From Ascarosepion bandense (Eukaryota; Mollusca; Cephalopoda; Sepiida; Sepiidae): 64,000 nucleotides of DNA. The stretch is taken from assembly GCA_037127315.1 (NCBI GenBank), contig JBBBDQ010001122.1, positions 6,031,001-6,095,000 on the forward strand. Direction: 5' to 3'. Below the pieces are notes generated by a model that saw only the letters and a program-made list of their open reading frames with translations, had not been told where the DNA came from and did not search any database. Below, piece after piece: positions 63,863 to 64,000 of this stretch (position 1 is its first letter; each line of letters begins with the position of its first letter). Position numbers and translations under genes: made by a program.

Positions 63863-64000
63863 GTGTATTGAAAATTTTGGGGCCTGATAAAGGAGCTTTT
63901 TTTTTTTTTTTAAGATCCTCATATTTGATTATTTGATTAGTTTTTGGGATATAAGTAAGCCTGAGAACTTCAGTTTTTCAGTATACTCCTCATGTAAGAT

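Larger units (their letters stand above)
12845..64000 (+). other. ARMC8: ARMC8 gene, 5' part, extends beyond the window
   Basis: Ten exons on the + strand join without a frame break into 344 codons and follow the vertebrate ARMC8 sequence, as remembered, from the start of its conserved exon 2 to about residue 300. ARMC8 is an armadillo-repeat scaffold of the CTLH complex (yeast Gid5). It links the substrate receptor to the RING module and acts in ubiquitin-dependent turnover in cytoplasm and nucleus. Introns are, in order, about 6.7, 10.8, 7.4, 1.6, 5.8, 3.1, 3.5, 0.4, 7.6 and more than 3.3 kb, and hold nearly all the repeats described here. The C-terminal half lies to the right. I saw no disabled exon, so the gene is probably functional. 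Confidence 0.93.
60718..64000 (+). other. ARMC8: ARMC8 intron 10 (open to the right)
   Basis: No ARMC8 coding sequence is seen after exon 10. The expected continuation is the H-E-L-R-Q-A-A-F-K-L-type segment, as remembered from vertebrates. The intron holds a LINE relic, fold-back repeats and tRNA-like pairs. Confidence 0.8.

Overview
This window is animal nuclear DNA. It is AT-rich, dominated by transposable elements and holds one recognisable protein-coding gene, split into small exons. The gene is ARMC8 on the + strand, the armadillo-repeat subunit of the CTLH/GID E3 ubiquitin ligase. Ten coding exons (12845-60717) join in one frame into exactly 344 codons, roughly the N-terminal half of the protein. 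The gene runs past the right edge. The divergence of ARMC8, the long repeat-filled introns and the many tRNA-derived SINEs suggest a mollusc, most likely a coleoid cephalopod; that assignment is inference.

Layout. 1-12.8 kb is upstream sequence made of decayed retroelements: a Ty3/gypsy integrase relic, an RTE-type reverse-transcriptase relic, a LINE ORF1 relic, LINE/SINE tails, and a 2.2-kb palindrome built from two head-to-head Helitrons with a solo LTR in one arm. ARMC8 exon 1 lies at 12.85 kb, near LTR-like repeats that carry CCAAT and TATA elements. Introns 1-10 hold a LINE 3' end with a 160-bp quadruplication, more Helitron copies, mariner relics, fold-back elements, 5S-rRNA/tRNA composite SINEs, a 32-bp minisatellite, solo LTRs, a CT-rich minisatellite beside exon 4, a gypsy gag relic, a 414-bp tandem repeat, a coiled-coil pseudogene, a complete but dead TA-flanked transposon of the IS630/mariner kind, and tRNA-like inverted pairs.

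The most interesting signal is a repeated element of about 170-310 bp that joins a tRNA-like pol III promoter (A and B boxes) to a hammerhead ribozyme: CTGATGA, a stem II hairpin, GAAA, a short stem III ending in GTC or GTA, then a stem I partner strand and a (TA)n tail. I count nine copies: two in tandem at 386-757, three in tandem at 23.3-24.2 kb, and singles at 25.2, 41.4, 44.4 and 54.7 kb. Stem I covaries between copies. Three copies keep every core base; five of the other six have lost catalytic G12 or its equivalent through a CpG-type change. The plan resembles the tRNA-like hammerhead elements of schistosomes and the metazoan retrozymes. A second, looser class of hammerhead-like hairpins (CTGAAGA, hairpin, GAAA) recurs in the fold-back and Penelope-like repeats.

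All identifications were made by eye from sequence and remembered family features; no database was searched.
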